A stretch of 64,000 nucleotides of DNA, taken from the NCBI RefSeq assembly GCF_026768455.1, contig NZ_JAPPVQ010000007.1:1-64000 (forward strand), written 5' to 3'. Made by a program: the position numbers and the translations under genes. The notes beneath the pieces are model-generated. The model was not told the origin of the DNA and ran no database searches. It saw only the letters and a program-made list of their open reading frames with translations. Position 1 is the stretch's first letter. Each line of letters begins with the position of its first letter. Origin of the DNA: Candidatus Nitrosotenuis cloacae (GTDB lineage Archaea; Thermoproteota; Nitrososphaeria; Nitrososphaerales; Nitrosopumilaceae). This document shows positions 33,206 to 42,227 of the stretch, in pieces.

Positions 33206-34300
33206 CTATTTTTTGACTTTTAGTGATACCACAAATGCCACTATGCATATTGCGACTGCAAAATACATCACGGATACATAGTTGTAGTAGAATGCGATGG
33301 TGCCTGCAATGACTGGACCGATCACGTTTGAGATTGCTATTGTGGAGTTAAACACGCCCGTGGACGTCGACTTTGGGTTGTTCTCCATCAGGTGGATGCT
33401 TCCGCCGATATACAAAAACGCCCATGTAACTCCGACTAGCGCCATGGATGGAATTGCCATCCACCACTCCGTCATGACGGCCATTCCGGCAAACACAAAC
33501 GTGGTGAGTCCTACTCCTATCTTGAACTTGGTGATGTTCTTTGTCATTATCTTGGTGCCCATCATATTCATCAGGATGAATGCGGCAGCCGTGTTTGCTA
33601 CATACACAATTGAGACCTCGTACAGCTTTGCACCAAGCGTCTGGGTCAAGACCAGCGGCAGAATTGTCCACACCGATGTTGCTCCAATGTGACGCAGCAG
33701 GAGCGACAGGAACAGGAATTTGTTTTTTGCAATTACGTGCTTTGTTGCCCCATGCTCCCTCACTATTGTGTAACTTGGCAGCCTGGCAGTGAACGCAAGC
33801 CCAGCCAAGAACAAGCCTGCGCTGATAAGAAAGATTGTCTTTTCGTTATTTGCAATTCCGGCCGCTACGATTCCAGCAAGCCATCCGAGTGCGTGAAACG
33901 ATATGATGGATGCCACCTTTGACTTGTCCTTGCCGGACTCGTAGGTGTATGCAAGCATTGCAGGCACCATCATGCCGCTTGTGATTCCTGCACCCAGTCG
34001 CACAAGAAGCAGGTAAAACGAGTTGTCTGCTACATAATGCATGCCAAACATTACGGCACACCCGATGAATCCTATTCTGATGAAGATGAGCCTCTTTCCC
34101 TTTACGTCAGATATCCTTCCAAAGTACATGCTGGAGAGTATCTGTGCAAGAAAGAACGATGCGATGGTCAATCCTACCTCAAATATGGATGTGGTCAGGT
34201 TCTGCGCCAGAATGGGCATGAAGACGTACACGATTGACACTCCTGCGTGCTGAAAGAATGTCGTACCGCGAACTAGGTTGCTTACTCCGATTTGTTGCAT
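33206..34300 (-). CDS. MFS transporter
   Basis: A 364-residue hydrophobic protein with the MFS pattern; the loop YFGRISDVKGKRLIFI after the second helix is the family motif. The start QQIGVSNLVRGTTFFQHAGVSIVY is unusual in having little polar leader. The substrate is unknown. It is convergent with the UbiA gene and separated by about 60 bases. Confidence 0.85.
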   Translation of the reverse strand: MQQIGVSNLVRGTTFFQHAGVSIVYVFMPILAQNLTTSIFEVGLTIASFFLAQILSSMYFGRISDVKGKRLIFIRIGFIGCAVMFGMHYVADNSFYLLLVRLGAGITSGMMVPAMLAYTYESGKDKSKVASIISFHALGWLAGIVAAGIANNEKTIFLISAGLFLAGLAFTARLPSYTIVREHGATKHVIAKNKFLFLSLLLRHIGATSVWTILPLVLTQTLGAKLYEVSIVYVANTAAAFILMNMMGTKIMTKNITKFKIGVGLTTFVFAGMAVMTEWWMAIPSMALVGVTWAFLYIGGSIHLMENNPKSTSTGVFNSTIAISNVIGPVIAGTIAFYYNYVSVMYFAVAICIVAFVVSLKVKK

Positions 34301-34355
34301 TAACTTTGAATCGCCTGATCTCCAAGCGGTGATAATTTATGTCAAGTTGTGTTTG

Positions 34356-36851
34356 TCACAGAACAAAGTACTCTGCCTTTGGATGATGCACGACAATTGC
34401 AGCAGTTGACTGCTCCGGAATTATCTGTCCTGCCTCAGTCAGAGTCATTCCGGACTTTTCCGGCTCTAGTATCTTCCACACCAGGTGGTGTTGTGATACG
34501 TCTGGGCAGCTTGGATACCCCCAGGAATATCGCAGGCCGCGCTTTCCGTCCAGCCCCAACTCTTTTCTGATCCGCTCGTTTGCCATTTCCGCAAGCGCCT
34601 CTGCAGTCTCTACTGCCAAGCCGTGCAGATAGTATGCATCAGTGTATCTGTCTTCCTTGTTCCATCTGTCGATTAATTCCTGCACTCTGTCTCCAACTGT
34701 GACTGCCTGGAATGCGACAATGTCGTTTTCACCAAAATAATCCGTAAGGCACAGGTGCTTGCTTTGAGAAGATCTCGGAAAGTCAAATGTCACCTGGCCC
34801 TTCTTGGAGTCCACTGTGAGGCCGGTTCCTTTGTCATTGTTGTGGCATGTATAGTACCCGTACACGATTCTTGGCTCAAAGAGGTTGTCCTCAAGCACTC
34901 GTTTAGTCCACTCCTGCAAGAGTTTCTCTCCGTCTACGTCGGCGTGGTTTGCGCCCTGCCCACGAATACCCCATGACAGTACGAACAGGGATTTTTTGCT
35001 CAGGTACTTCCACACCTCGTTTAGGTCGATGTCCTTTGGCTCTATTCTGATTGGAGTATCAAGTAACGGCGCGATAGGCGGGCTGACCGGCTCTATTCCG
35101 CTGTGCTTCAAGTTGTCGTTCTTTGATGCAGTCTTTGGCTCCTTCCACACTTCCATCTTTTTGCGCCACTCTGAGACAAACTGAGTCTTTTGATCCGACA
35201 CCAGTGCGTCCATCGTCTTTAGTCCGTCAAACATCGTCTTGCAGTAGAATACGCCTGACTCGTAGATTCCACCCTCCTTTGCCACCCTGTTGATATAGTT
35301 TGAATTTATCGCGGCACCTCCGCACAACACTGGAATCTGCATCTTGTTCTCCCTTGCAAACTCTACAAAGTGTTGCATCTGCTTTGACGTAGATACAAGC
35401 AATGCGGATAGTCCTATGGCATCAGGCCTTGTCTCGTTTATCTTTTCTACGAATTTTTGCAGCGGTACCTGCTTTCCCAAATCGTACACCGTATACCCGT
35501 TGTTCTCAAAGATTGTCTTTACCAGATTCTTTCCAATGTCGTGCACGTCGCCGTATACCGTGCCAAGCACAAGCTTACCCTTGCTTGTTCCTTCCTCCTT
35601 TAGCAGGTATTTTTCCAGCTCTGCTACCGCTGCCTTCATGCACTCTGCAGACTTTAGGACAAACGGCAAGATCAATTCTCCTGCACCGAACTTGTCTCCA
35701 ACCTCCTTCATTGCAGGGAGCAGGTCGTCATTTAGGGTGGCAATTGCGGCTGCATGGGTTGCATCCTTTGGAGCATCGATTGATAATCTTCCGTCTCTTT
35801 CTGCAGTAATTCCTTTTTGCGGTATCTTGTCTGCAATGGCTGACACTACGTCGTTTTCTATTCCGTCGCGCAGTCTGTTGACTATTCTAAAGTTGGCTCG
35901 CTTGCCTGCAGGCCAGCTTGGGTCGACGTCCGCCTTTTTTGTAGTGACTGCCTGTGTGTTTACCTTGTCAAAGTGTGATATGACATCTGCCAGCGCGTTC
36001 TGGTGAGTGTTGAATATGAGATCCTCTACCAGCTTTCTTTCCTTTTCATCAATCTCTGAATACGGAATTATCTCCTTTGCATTAACTATTGCAGCATCCA
36101 GCCCGTACTTTACTGCGTGATACAAAAACACGGAATTTAGTATCTTTCTTGCTGCAGGAGATAGGCCAAAGCTGATGTTGCTCAGTCCAAGCACCGTGAA
36201 TGCATTTGGAAATCGCTGCTTTACCAGCTTGATTCCCTCAAGCGTGTTCTTTCCGGCATCTTGGAACTCTGCCTCACCTGTGGCAAGAGTGAACGTGAGC
36301 ACGTCAAACAGGTACTGGTCCTCTCGCAGTCCGTACTTTTTTCCAGTCTCGTACAGCAGTTCGGCAGTCTCTACCTTTTCCTGCGGAGTCTTTGCCATCC
36401 CCTTTGGCCCTATGCACAATGCGACTGCGGGCAGCCCGTACCTTGCCATAAGCGGAGCAAGCTTGTGGAACCTGCTTCCATCGCCCTCCAAATTGATGGA
36501 GTTTATCATGGGGCGTCCTGGGATCTGCCTTACTGCTGCCTCCACCACCGCGGGGTCAGTAGAGTCTATGACAAGCGGCGCGTCAATCTCAAGTGATAAT
36601 CTCTTTACCAGTTTTACCATAAAGTCCAATTCGTCTGATCTTTCAGTTGTTGCAACGCACACGTCCAAGCAGTGGGCGCCATCCTCAACCTGAATCCTTG
36701 CAAGGTCAATCAGTCCGTTAAAGTCGTCGCTCATCACAAGCTGCTTTGCCTTCTTTGAGCCCTGCGTGTTCAGTCTCTCGCCTATGATTAGTGGCGGGGG
36801 AACCTGTCTTAGGTCGACTGCCTTTAGTGATGAGCTGACTCGTGGGATCAT
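34356..36851 (-). CDS. metH: Cobalamin-dependent methionine synthase, folate/B12/activation part
   Basis: An 831-residue protein that has MetH domains 2-4. Residues 15-290 form the pterin-binding TIM barrel (LIIGERLNTQGSKKAKQL). Residues 330-580 are the B12 cap and Rossmann domain, with the cobalt-ligand motif GDVHDIGKN and the SALLVSTS segment. The C-terminal 230 residues are the SAM activation domain (RYSWGYPSCPDVSQH). The N-terminal homocysteine/zinc domain is missing and is encoded by the next upstream gene, so MetH is split in two here. Confidence 0.93.
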   Translation of the reverse strand: MIPRVSSSLKAVDLRQVPPPLIIGERLNTQGSKKAKQLVMSDDFNGLIDLARIQVEDGAHCLDVCVATTERSDELDFMVKLVKRLSLEIDAPLVIDSTDPAVVEAAVRQIPGRPMINSINLEGDGSRFHKLAPLMARYGLPAVALCIGPKGMAKTPQEKVETAELLYETGKKYGLREDQYLFDVLTFTLATGEAEFQDAGKNTLEGIKLVKQRFPNAFTVLGLSNISFGLSPAARKILNSVFLYHAVKYGLDAAIVNAKEIIPYSEIDEKERKLVEDLIFNTHQNALADVISHFDKVNTQAVTTKKADVDPSWPAGKRANFRIVNRLRDGIENDVVSAIADKIPQKGITAERDGRLSIDAPKDATHAAAIATLNDDLLPAMKEVGDKFGAGELILPFVLKSAECMKAAVAELEKYLLKEEGTSKGKLVLGTVYGDVHDIGKNLVKTIFENNGYTVYDLGKQVPLQKFVEKINETRPDAIGLSALLVSTSKQMQHFVEFARENKMQIPVLCGGAAINSNYINRVAKEGGIYESGVFYCKTMFDGLKTMDALVSDQKTQFVSEWRKKMEVWKEPKTASKNDNLKHSGIEPVSPPIAPLLDTPIRIEPKDIDLNEVWKYLSKKSLFVLSWGIRGQGANHADVDGEKLLQEWTKRVLEDNLFEPRIVYGYYTCHNNDKGTGLTVDSKKGQVTFDFPRSSQSKHLCLTDYFGENDIVAFQAVTVGDRVQELIDRWNKEDRYTDAYYLHGLAVETAEALAEMANERIRKELGLDGKRGLRYSWGYPSCPDVSQHHLVWKILEPEKSGMTLTEAGQIIPEQSTAAIVVHHPKAEYFVL

Positions 36852-36881
36852 GTGGTTTCCTTGCCTGTTTTTTCTAAATAC

Positions 36882-37832
36882 TTAACTTGTTGGCTTTATT
36901 TCATCAATTACTTTTCGCAGCGCAGCGATGTGGGCCGGGTTTGTGCCACAACAGCCGCCGATTACGCGCACATTGTGATACTTTGCGACAAAGTCCCTTA
37001 GGGCGTCTGCCATCTTTTCTGGGGTCATCTTGTACACGGCGTGGCCTCCCTCGTTTTCTGGCATCCCTGCGTTTGGCACGACCAATATCTTGAGGTCGTT
37101 CTGCTCGTCAAGCCAGCGCACGCTTGGGGTCATCTCTATTGGGCCAGTCGAGCAGTTCAGCCCAAAGACGTCTATTCCCATGTCCGATATCGTAGTGTAT
37201 GCCGCCTGGATGTTTGTTCCAAGTAGCATCTTGCCGTACTGGTCTAGTGTGACATTTGCAATCAGCGCAACCTGTTTTTCGGTGTCCTTCATTGCCTGCT
37301 GGGCGCCTTCTATTGCAAGCTTTACCTCAAGTATGTCTTGGCTTGTCTCAATTAGGAGTGCATCCACCCCGCCCTGTATGAGCCCCTGCGCCTGCAGCCT
37401 GTACGCCTCCTTTATCTGCTCTAGCGGCATCTGGCCCAGATCCGGATCATTTGAGCTTGGAAGAAAGCCGGTCGGCCCCATGCTGCCAATCACGTATCTT
37501 GGCTTGTCTGAAAACTCTGCCGCAATGCTTACTGCAAGCTCGGCAATCTTTTTGTTAATCTCTACCGTCCTGTCCCCATAACCATACTCGTCAAGCTTTA
37601 TCTTGTTTGAGCCAAACGAGTTTGTCTCGATGCAGTCGGCCCCTGCCTCCAAATAACTGCGATGTATCTTTTTTATCCACTCTGGCCTTGTGAGGATCAG
37701 CCCATCGTTGAATCCGTCCTTTTTGTCCGGAAAATCTTCCGGTTTTGGGTCGAACCTCTGAATCTCAGTTCCCATTGCGCCGTCAAACAAAAGTATGCGC
37801 TCCTTTACTGCGTCAAGAAATCTCTGCTTCAT
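36882..37832 (-). CDS. Homocysteine-binding zinc subunit of split methionine synthase
   Basis: A 316-residue homocysteine S-methyltransferase barrel. FDGAMGTEIQRF opens it; the zinc-binding Cys are in GLNCSTGP and GGCCGTNPAHI. It equals domain 1 of MetH, and the large gene 30 bases downstream supplies domains 2-4. The natural conclusion is one methionine synthase made of two polypeptides, although a stand-alone betaine- or S-methylmethionine-type activity is possible. Confidence 0.92.
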   Translation of the reverse strand: MKQRFLDAVKERILLFDGAMGTEIQRFDPKPEDFPDKKDGFNDGLILTRPEWIKKIHRSYLEAGADCIETNSFGSNKIKLDEYGYGDRTVEINKKIAELAVSIAAEFSDKPRYVIGSMGPTGFLPSSNDPDLGQMPLEQIKEAYRLQAQGLIQGGVDALLIETSQDILEVKLAIEGAQQAMKDTEKQVALIANVTLDQYGKMLLGTNIQAAYTTISDMGIDVFGLNCSTGPIEMTPSVRWLDEQNDLKILVVPNAGMPENEGGHAVYKMTPEKMADALRDFVAKYHNVRVIGGCCGTNPAHIAALRKVIDEIKPTS

Positions 37833-37850
37833 GGAATGGCATCTCTTGGT

Positions 37851-38636
37851 TTATTTTCTTTTTAATCGTTTAATGCCTGCAAGCGTTTTCTGCGCGGATT
37901 TAAAGTCGTTAGGAGATGTGATGAGCACGTCCCTTGTGGACTTGTAGATCTCCTTTATGAAATCTATTACGTCGTCCTGGTATGCTGCAAAGTCCACCTT
38001 TACCATGCTTGCCGATTTTGCGTTCTTCTCGGACGGGATCATCACGCACGGAATCACCTTGAATCCCTGCGGCTTTAGATAGTCCACCAGTCTGAAGACC
38101 TGCTCTGGCGACTGGATCACCTGGGTGACAAATCCTGTCGGTTCTGCGTCTATCTTTTTTTGTATCTTGGCAAAGTCTGGATTTGCGGAGATTGAGAGGA
38201 AAAAGTCTAGGTTCTTGTCAAACCCTAGGTCCTGAAAGTGCCTCACTATATCGCTTGGAACCAGCTTAGAGTCCTTTGGGCCGCTTGGTGGCTCGTCACC
38301 CTTTAGTATCAGGAGGCCGTCCAGCCCGAGAAGTATTGCGTCGTATACCGACTGGGTCAGCGCCGTGATGTTTCTGTCCCGCACCCTCAGGCTTGCAGTG
38401 ATGTCAAGCTTTATTCCATCGGTTCTGAGAAGCGCACCGGTTGTAATCGGGGATATCCTTGGTATGCCAAGTACGGAATCGGTAAGGTGTATTCCGTCGC
38501 ATAGGCTGTTAATGCTCTTGATTCTCTTTTGAATTTTTTTTAGCGATATCTGGACCTCCTTGTGCGAGAGCACCCTGTCTTGGATGACTCGTGGGGGATT
38601 GATCTCGTACCTTATGGTCATTTGTTTAATTCTCAT
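37851..38636 (-). CDS. metF: Methylenetetrahydrofolate reductase-like protein
   Basis: A 261-residue TIM-barrel protein of the MetF family: YEINPPRVIQD near the start, LILKGDEPPSGPKDSKLVPSDIVRHFQDLG in the middle, and FVTQVIQSPEQVFRLVDYL towards the end match the family. It reduces methylene-(methano)pterin/folate to the methyl form that feeds methionine synthase. It precedes both metH parts with 18 bases between genes, so the three form a methyl-transfer operon. Confidence 0.88.
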   Translation of the reverse strand: MRIKQMTIRYEINPPRVIQDRVLSHKEVQISLKKIQKRIKSINSLCDGIHLTDSVLGIPRISPITTGALLRTDGIKLDITASLRVRDRNITALTQSVYDAILLGLDGLLILKGDEPPSGPKDSKLVPSDIVRHFQDLGFDKNLDFFLSISANPDFAKIQKKIDAEPTGFVTQVIQSPEQVFRLVDYLKPQGFKVIPCVMIPSEKNAKSASMVKVDFAAYQDDVIDFIKEIYKSTRDVLITSPNDFKSAQKTLAGIKRLKRK

Positions 38637-38706
38637 TTTACTTGATTATAACTTTTGAAGGCGTACTCGGAAAAAATCAATAACTGGCATCATGATTAAT
38701 TGTTGA

Positions 38707-39255
38707 TTGGACCTTCGAAGACTGTTCTCATCGGACCTGGTGCCGCACCTAAACGACTCCCATGCAAAGCATGCAGCAGTGATGGTGGCAATATATGGAA
38801 AAGAGCCGACCGTGATAATGACTGAAAAGCCAAAGAGCATGCCGTTGCACGGAGGCGAGATCTCATTTCCAGGCGGCAAGCTGTCTGAAGAAGATAACGA
38901 CCTCCTAGACACTGCGATTCGCGAGACGATGGAGGAACTGTCCCTTGACATCCCAAAGAAAAGCGTGGTGGGCCAGCTTGGACACGTGCAGACTAGAAAC
39001 TCGGGGTTTGCGATAATACCGTTTGTTGCCATACTTGACTATGTAGAGTCGTTGCAGCCAAACTCTGAAGTAGAGGAGGTGCTGCACATCCCACTGATTC
39101 CACTCCTGAAAACGCTGAGAATAGATGACGATGAGGAACACAGGGCGCTCTTTGAGGCGTACACTCTGACATACGGGGACAAGATAATCTGGGGCGCCTC
39201 GGCAAGAATCCTAAAACAGATTGCCGACATGTTCCGGCAGCACAATCTCATATAG
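38707..39255 (+). CDS. Nudix hydrolase (CoA pyrophosphatase-like)
   Basis: A 182-residue Nudix protein. MPLHGGEISFPGGKLSEEDN, followed by the Nudix core AIRETMEEL, is the pattern of the CoA/acyl-CoA diphosphatase (NudL/YeaB) group, where the stretch before the box contacts CoA. TTG 38707 is the start, right at the beginning of the divergent gap with metF. The substrate is inferred from motif resemblance. Confidence 0.85.
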   Translation: MDLRRLFSSDLVPHLNDSHAKHAAVMVAIYGKEPTVIMTEKPKSMPLHGGEISFPGGKLSEEDNDLLDTAIRETMEELSLDIPKKSVVGQLGHVQTRNSGFAIIPFVAILDYVESLQPNSEVEEVLHIPLIPLLKTLRIDDDEEHRALFEAYTLTYGDKIIWGASARILKQIADMFRQHNLI

Positions 39256-39282
39256 CGGAATATTCAGAAAATTCTCAGATTC

Positions 39283-39291
39283 ATTTAAAAA
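39283..39291 (+). promoter_or_regulatory. TATA box for rpl39e-rpl31e
   Basis: ATTTAAAAA is centred about 28 bases before ATG 39315, giving a leaderless ribosomal-protein mRNA. Confidence 0.5.
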
Positions 39292-39314
39292 GAGGATATC
39301 GTGCCTCAACTTTT

Positions 39315-39473
39315 ATGGCGGCACGAAAGCACTCTGGACGAAAGATCAGACTGCTCAAAAAGACAAGACAAAACTCTGCAGTCCCGGCCTGGATCATTCT
39401 CAAGACCAAGCGAAAGGTCAGATCCAATCCGCAGCGAAGGCAGTGGAGAAAGACCGACGTAGAGGTAGGATAA
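39315..39473 (+). CDS. rpl39e: Ribosomal protein L39e
   Basis: A 52-residue basic protein starting MAARKHSGRK and running through KTRQNSAVPAWIILKTKRK to a QRRQWRKTDVEVG end. This is the usual L39e sequence and length, a small protein lining the ribosomal exit tunnel. Its stop is one base before the ATG of L31e, the common archaeal gene order. Confidence 0.95.
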   Translation: MAARKHSGRKIRLLKKTRQNSAVPAWIILKTKRKVRSNPQRRQWRKTDVEVG

Positions 39474-39474
39474 G

Positions 39475-39927
39475 ATGTCGCAAGAAGCAGAACGAGTTTA
39501 CACTATTAATCTTGGCAAGGTATGGCTTTCCCCGAACAACCAGAGGGCAAAGCGTGCAATCAACATGATTAGAGAGTTTTCCGCACACCACATGAAGACA
39601 GAGCAGATCAAAATTGATCCTGAACTAAGCCAGGTGGTGTGGGCAAGGGGAATCCGCAGTCCTCCAAGAAAGATTCGAGTAAAGATGGCAAAGACCGACG
39701 ACGGCTATGTCATGGTGTCTCCATATGAGGAGGAGACAAAGGCAGAGGACAAGCCAAAAAAAGACAAAAAGGCAGACGCCAAAGTCGAGGAAAAGGCAGA
39801 AAGCAAGACCGGAGAAAAGGCAGAAGAAAAGACAGAGGCCGCTCCAAAGGATGAGAAAAAGGCAAAAAAGTCAGAGGCAAAGCCGGCAAAAAAGTCCAAG
39901 GCAAAATCCAAGTCGAAGAAAAAGTAA
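39475..39927 (+). CDS. rpl31e: Ribosomal protein L31e with long charged tail
   Basis: A 150-residue protein. Residues 1-85 are L31e (RVYTINLGKVWLSPNNQRAKRAINMIREF, then VWARGIRSPPRKIRVKM). Residues 88-150 form a low-complexity extension of Lys, Glu and Ala ending KSKAKSKSKKK, which normal L31e (about 80-90 residues) lacks. The tail has the look of an intrinsically disordered, RNA-contacting or nucleolar-like extension. It is one base from rpl39e. Confidence 0.93.
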   Translation: MSQEAERVYTINLGKVWLSPNNQRAKRAINMIREFSAHHMKTEQIKIDPELSQVVWARGIRSPPRKIRVKMAKTDDGYVMVSPYEEETKAEDKPKKDKKADAKVEEKAESKTGEKAEEKTEAAPKDEKKAKKSEAKPAKKSKAKSKSKKK

Positions 39928-39929
39928 CT

Positions 39930-39944
39930 AAATTTTAAAATTTT
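39930..39944. terminator. Bidirectional AT-rich terminator between rpl31e and the FtsZ-like gene
   Basis: AAATTTTAAAATTTT gives T-tracts on both strands between two convergent stop codons only 15 bases apart. Confidence 0.45.
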
Positions 39945-40887
39945 ACTCTAGCTGGTATATCTCAATTCCAGTCTTGATGCTAGACTCTGGCTCGTCCCAG
40001 TCAAGCGTGCTTTCCTGGGGGATGATTCCTAGCGGGTCGTAGCTGTCGAACTTTGTGGTTCCTTGTACTGATGTGACCATCACGACCTTGGACTTGTCGC
40101 CCTGTGTGGTTGCAAGGCTTACACTTGTGTTATTTTCATTGAAGATGTTTGTCAGCGTGCTTGTGATTGCGTTTATCTTTCCAACTGAAACGTTGTCTGT
40201 GCCGAACACGTACAACATCGTGCTCCTAATTGATGTCGGCGGTGCGTCCTCGTACAGCATCTTGATGGAATCCCTAAGTGACATCTCTACATCTGTTAGG
40301 TCCTTGCTTGTGGACAAGACATTGATACTGTCTGAGATTGATGAAGAGTGCAATGAATTTACCACGTACATGACTGCCGCGTTTGTTATCTCGTAGCACT
40401 TGCTTACTGTGAGGTCAGGATTGCTCTCAAGTATTGCGTCATTGTCAATTACTACTGTAGAGTCGCTGCTTGCGCGAAGTCTTTTGAGCGACACTCCTGA
40501 GAGGAAGACCCGCTCTTTTTCGAACTTGAACGGCATTATTGCAAATGACAACACCTTTTTTCCCTCCTCCTTTGCGGCTGAGGCCACAAGCGGTGAGATT
40601 GCGCAACCTGCCTTTCCTGCAAGGTTTGCAAATACGATAACTGTGGAATAGTCTGAAATCTTGCCCCGAATCTTGTCCATCGACTTTTGCGCCTGTGCTC
40701 GAATCAGGTACGAGGATGGATTTACGTGGGACTCTGTGTGGACTTTGATGTCTCCCTGCGAGCCCAAGTCGTTGCTGTCGTGGCTAATTGAGACATAGTC
40801 TGCGCCCGTGATTGAGCTTGCATGGGACGCAAGTTTTGAGCCCGCTCCGCCGATTCCGACTAGTAAAACTGGCTCTTTAAAGTCCAT
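39943..40887 (-). CDS. Divergent FtsZ/tubulin-like protein
   Basis: A 314-residue protein with the layout of an FtsZ GTPase domain: LLVGIGGAGSKLASHA (residues 8-23) at the first nucleotide loop, MPFKFEKERV near residue 118 (compare PFxFEG in FtsZ) and VVIDNDAIL near residue 145 (compare IpNDrLL). The tubulin signature GGGTGTGxxP is replaced by LAGKAGCAISP at about residues 89-99, so normal GTP binding is doubtful. Thaumarchaeota divide with Cdv proteins and carry such degenerate FtsZ-like proteins of unclear role. ATG 40887 is preferred over an upstream TTG that adds 5 residues. Confidence 0.85.
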   Translation of the reverse strand: MDFKEPVLLVGIGGAGSKLASHASSITGADYVSISHDSNDLGSQGDIKVHTESHVNPSSYLIRAQAQKSMDKIRGKISDYSTVIVFANLAGKAGCAISPLVASAAKEEGKKVLSFAIMPFKFEKERVFLSGVSLKRLRASSDSTVVIDNDAILESNPDLTVSKCYEITNAAVMYVVNSLHSSSISDSINVLSTSKDLTDVEMSLRDSIKMLYEDAPPTSIRSTMLYVFGTDNVSVGKINAITSTLTNIFNENNTSVSLATTQGDKSKVVMVTSVQGTTKFDSYDPLGIIPQESTLDWDEPESSIKTGIEIYQLE

Positions 40888-40957
40888 GAGGTGGACTCGC
40901 AAAATATGATAAAAAACCTTCTTACTTAATTTTGATCAGAGTTCCGATCTAAAGTTT

Positions 40958-42226
40958 TTAGCTAGTTACGGTCCCATGCAATCCGTGGACGGTGGCGTCT
41001 GTGATTTTCACGGTTTTTCTCTGCCCTACCTGAACCTTTTCGTCGACTAGGACGGACTTGTATGCGATGTTTCGCCCGCGCACCTGGCCGTCTACCTGCT
41101 CGTTGAACAAGACCTCGCCTTCCCAGTCAACCCACTCTTGATTGTTCTCAAGCGATATCTGGTTGATTATCTCAAACGCCTTCTTGCTTCGCTGCTTTAC
41201 CTCGGATACCTCGATTTGTACCATGTCTGCTGCCTTGGTTCCCGGCCTCTGGCTGTACCTTGACAGGTTTACCACGTCCGGCCTTGTCTCCCTGAGGAGG
41301 CTCATCGTCTGCTCAAAGTCCTCGCTTGTCTCGCTTGGGAATCCAACTATGACATCAGTTGAGATCGTGAACTTGGCAAACTGTTTTCTTGCTCTTTTTA
41401 CTACGTCCTCAAACGTTGCCGCCGTGTGGCCTCGCTTCATCTCGTTTAGGACTGCGTCGCTTCCGCTCTGCACTGGGATGTGCAGGAATTTGTATACCTT
41501 GTCGCTCTGAAACGACTTTAGCAGATCATCCTTGATTCGGGGCATGTACATTGGGTTCATCATGCCAACTCGTATCATGAATTTTTTTGGAATCTCTACT
41601 ACCTTGTTAACAAGCTCCGGAAGCGTGGTGCCAATATCCAGTCCGTAACATCCGTTGTCGGTAGAAGTAAGCCACACCTCCTTACATCCGTCGTCTATCT
41701 CCTGTGCAACCTGCCTTACGATGTCTCCGATTCTAAATGACGTGAGGTCGCCTTTTGCAAGCTTTGTCTGACAGAAGGTGCACTCGCTCTTGCAGCCACT
41801 TGCTATCTCCACTATTCCAACTGCCGGGTTGAGTCTGACTTTGGGCAGCCCTGTCTTTGTCACGTCCGTGTCTTCAAGCTCGACTGACTTTCTTCCAAGC
41901 AGGGTGTCGTCGATCATCTGCAGCGTCTTTCCTATGGAGTTTGGGCCAAGGAGGCTTGCGTTTGTAGAAAATCTCTGTACTGTCTTTGGCTCTGCCTTTG
42001 CAAGGCAGCCTGCCACTATTAGCGGCTTTGACTTTAGCTTTTTTATTCGGTTTACCATCTTGTTTGCGGTTGCGTCCTTAACTGAGCAGGTAACTATGAG
42101 GTTGAGGTCGGAGTCGCGTGAGCTTGTGGCAAGCGTGTGCCCTCCATTCACTATCATGCCTGAGATCATCTCGGCGTCTGCAAAGCTTGCAGAGCAGCCA
42201 TAAGACTCGACCCAGATTCTTGCCAT
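40958..42226 (-). CDS. Radical-SAM tRNA methylthiotransferase (archaeal MtaB type)
   Basis: A 422-residue methylthiotransferase. An N-terminal UPF0004 domain (residues 1-120, WVESYGCSASFADAEMI, with Cys for the auxiliary cluster) precedes the radical-SAM motif SGCKSECTFCQTK (CxxxCxxC) and a C-terminal TRAM domain near residues 360-420. The archaeal members methylthiolate t6A37 in tRNA. Length is normal. It follows the fumarase-like gene by one base and so is probably co-transcribed. Confidence 0.92.
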   Translation of the reverse strand: MARIWVESYGCSASFADAEMISGMIVNGGHTLATSSRDSDLNLIVTCSVKDATANKMVNRIKKLKSKPLIVAGCLAKAEPKTVQRFSTNASLLGPNSIGKTLQMIDDTLLGRKSVELEDTDVTKTGLPKVRLNPAVGIVEIASGCKSECTFCQTKLAKGDLTSFRIGDIVRQVAQEIDDGCKEVWLTSTDNGCYGLDIGTTLPELVNKVVEIPKKFMIRVGMMNPMYMPRIKDDLLKSFQSDKVYKFLHIPVQSGSDAVLNEMKRGHTAATFEDVVKRARKQFAKFTISTDVIVGFPSETSEDFEQTMSLLRETRPDVVNLSRYSQRPGTKAADMVQIEVSEVKQRSKKAFEIINQISLENNQEWVDWEGEVLFNEQVDGQVRGRNIAYKSVLVDEKVQVGQRKTVKITDATVHGLHGTVTS

Positions 42227-42227
42227 T

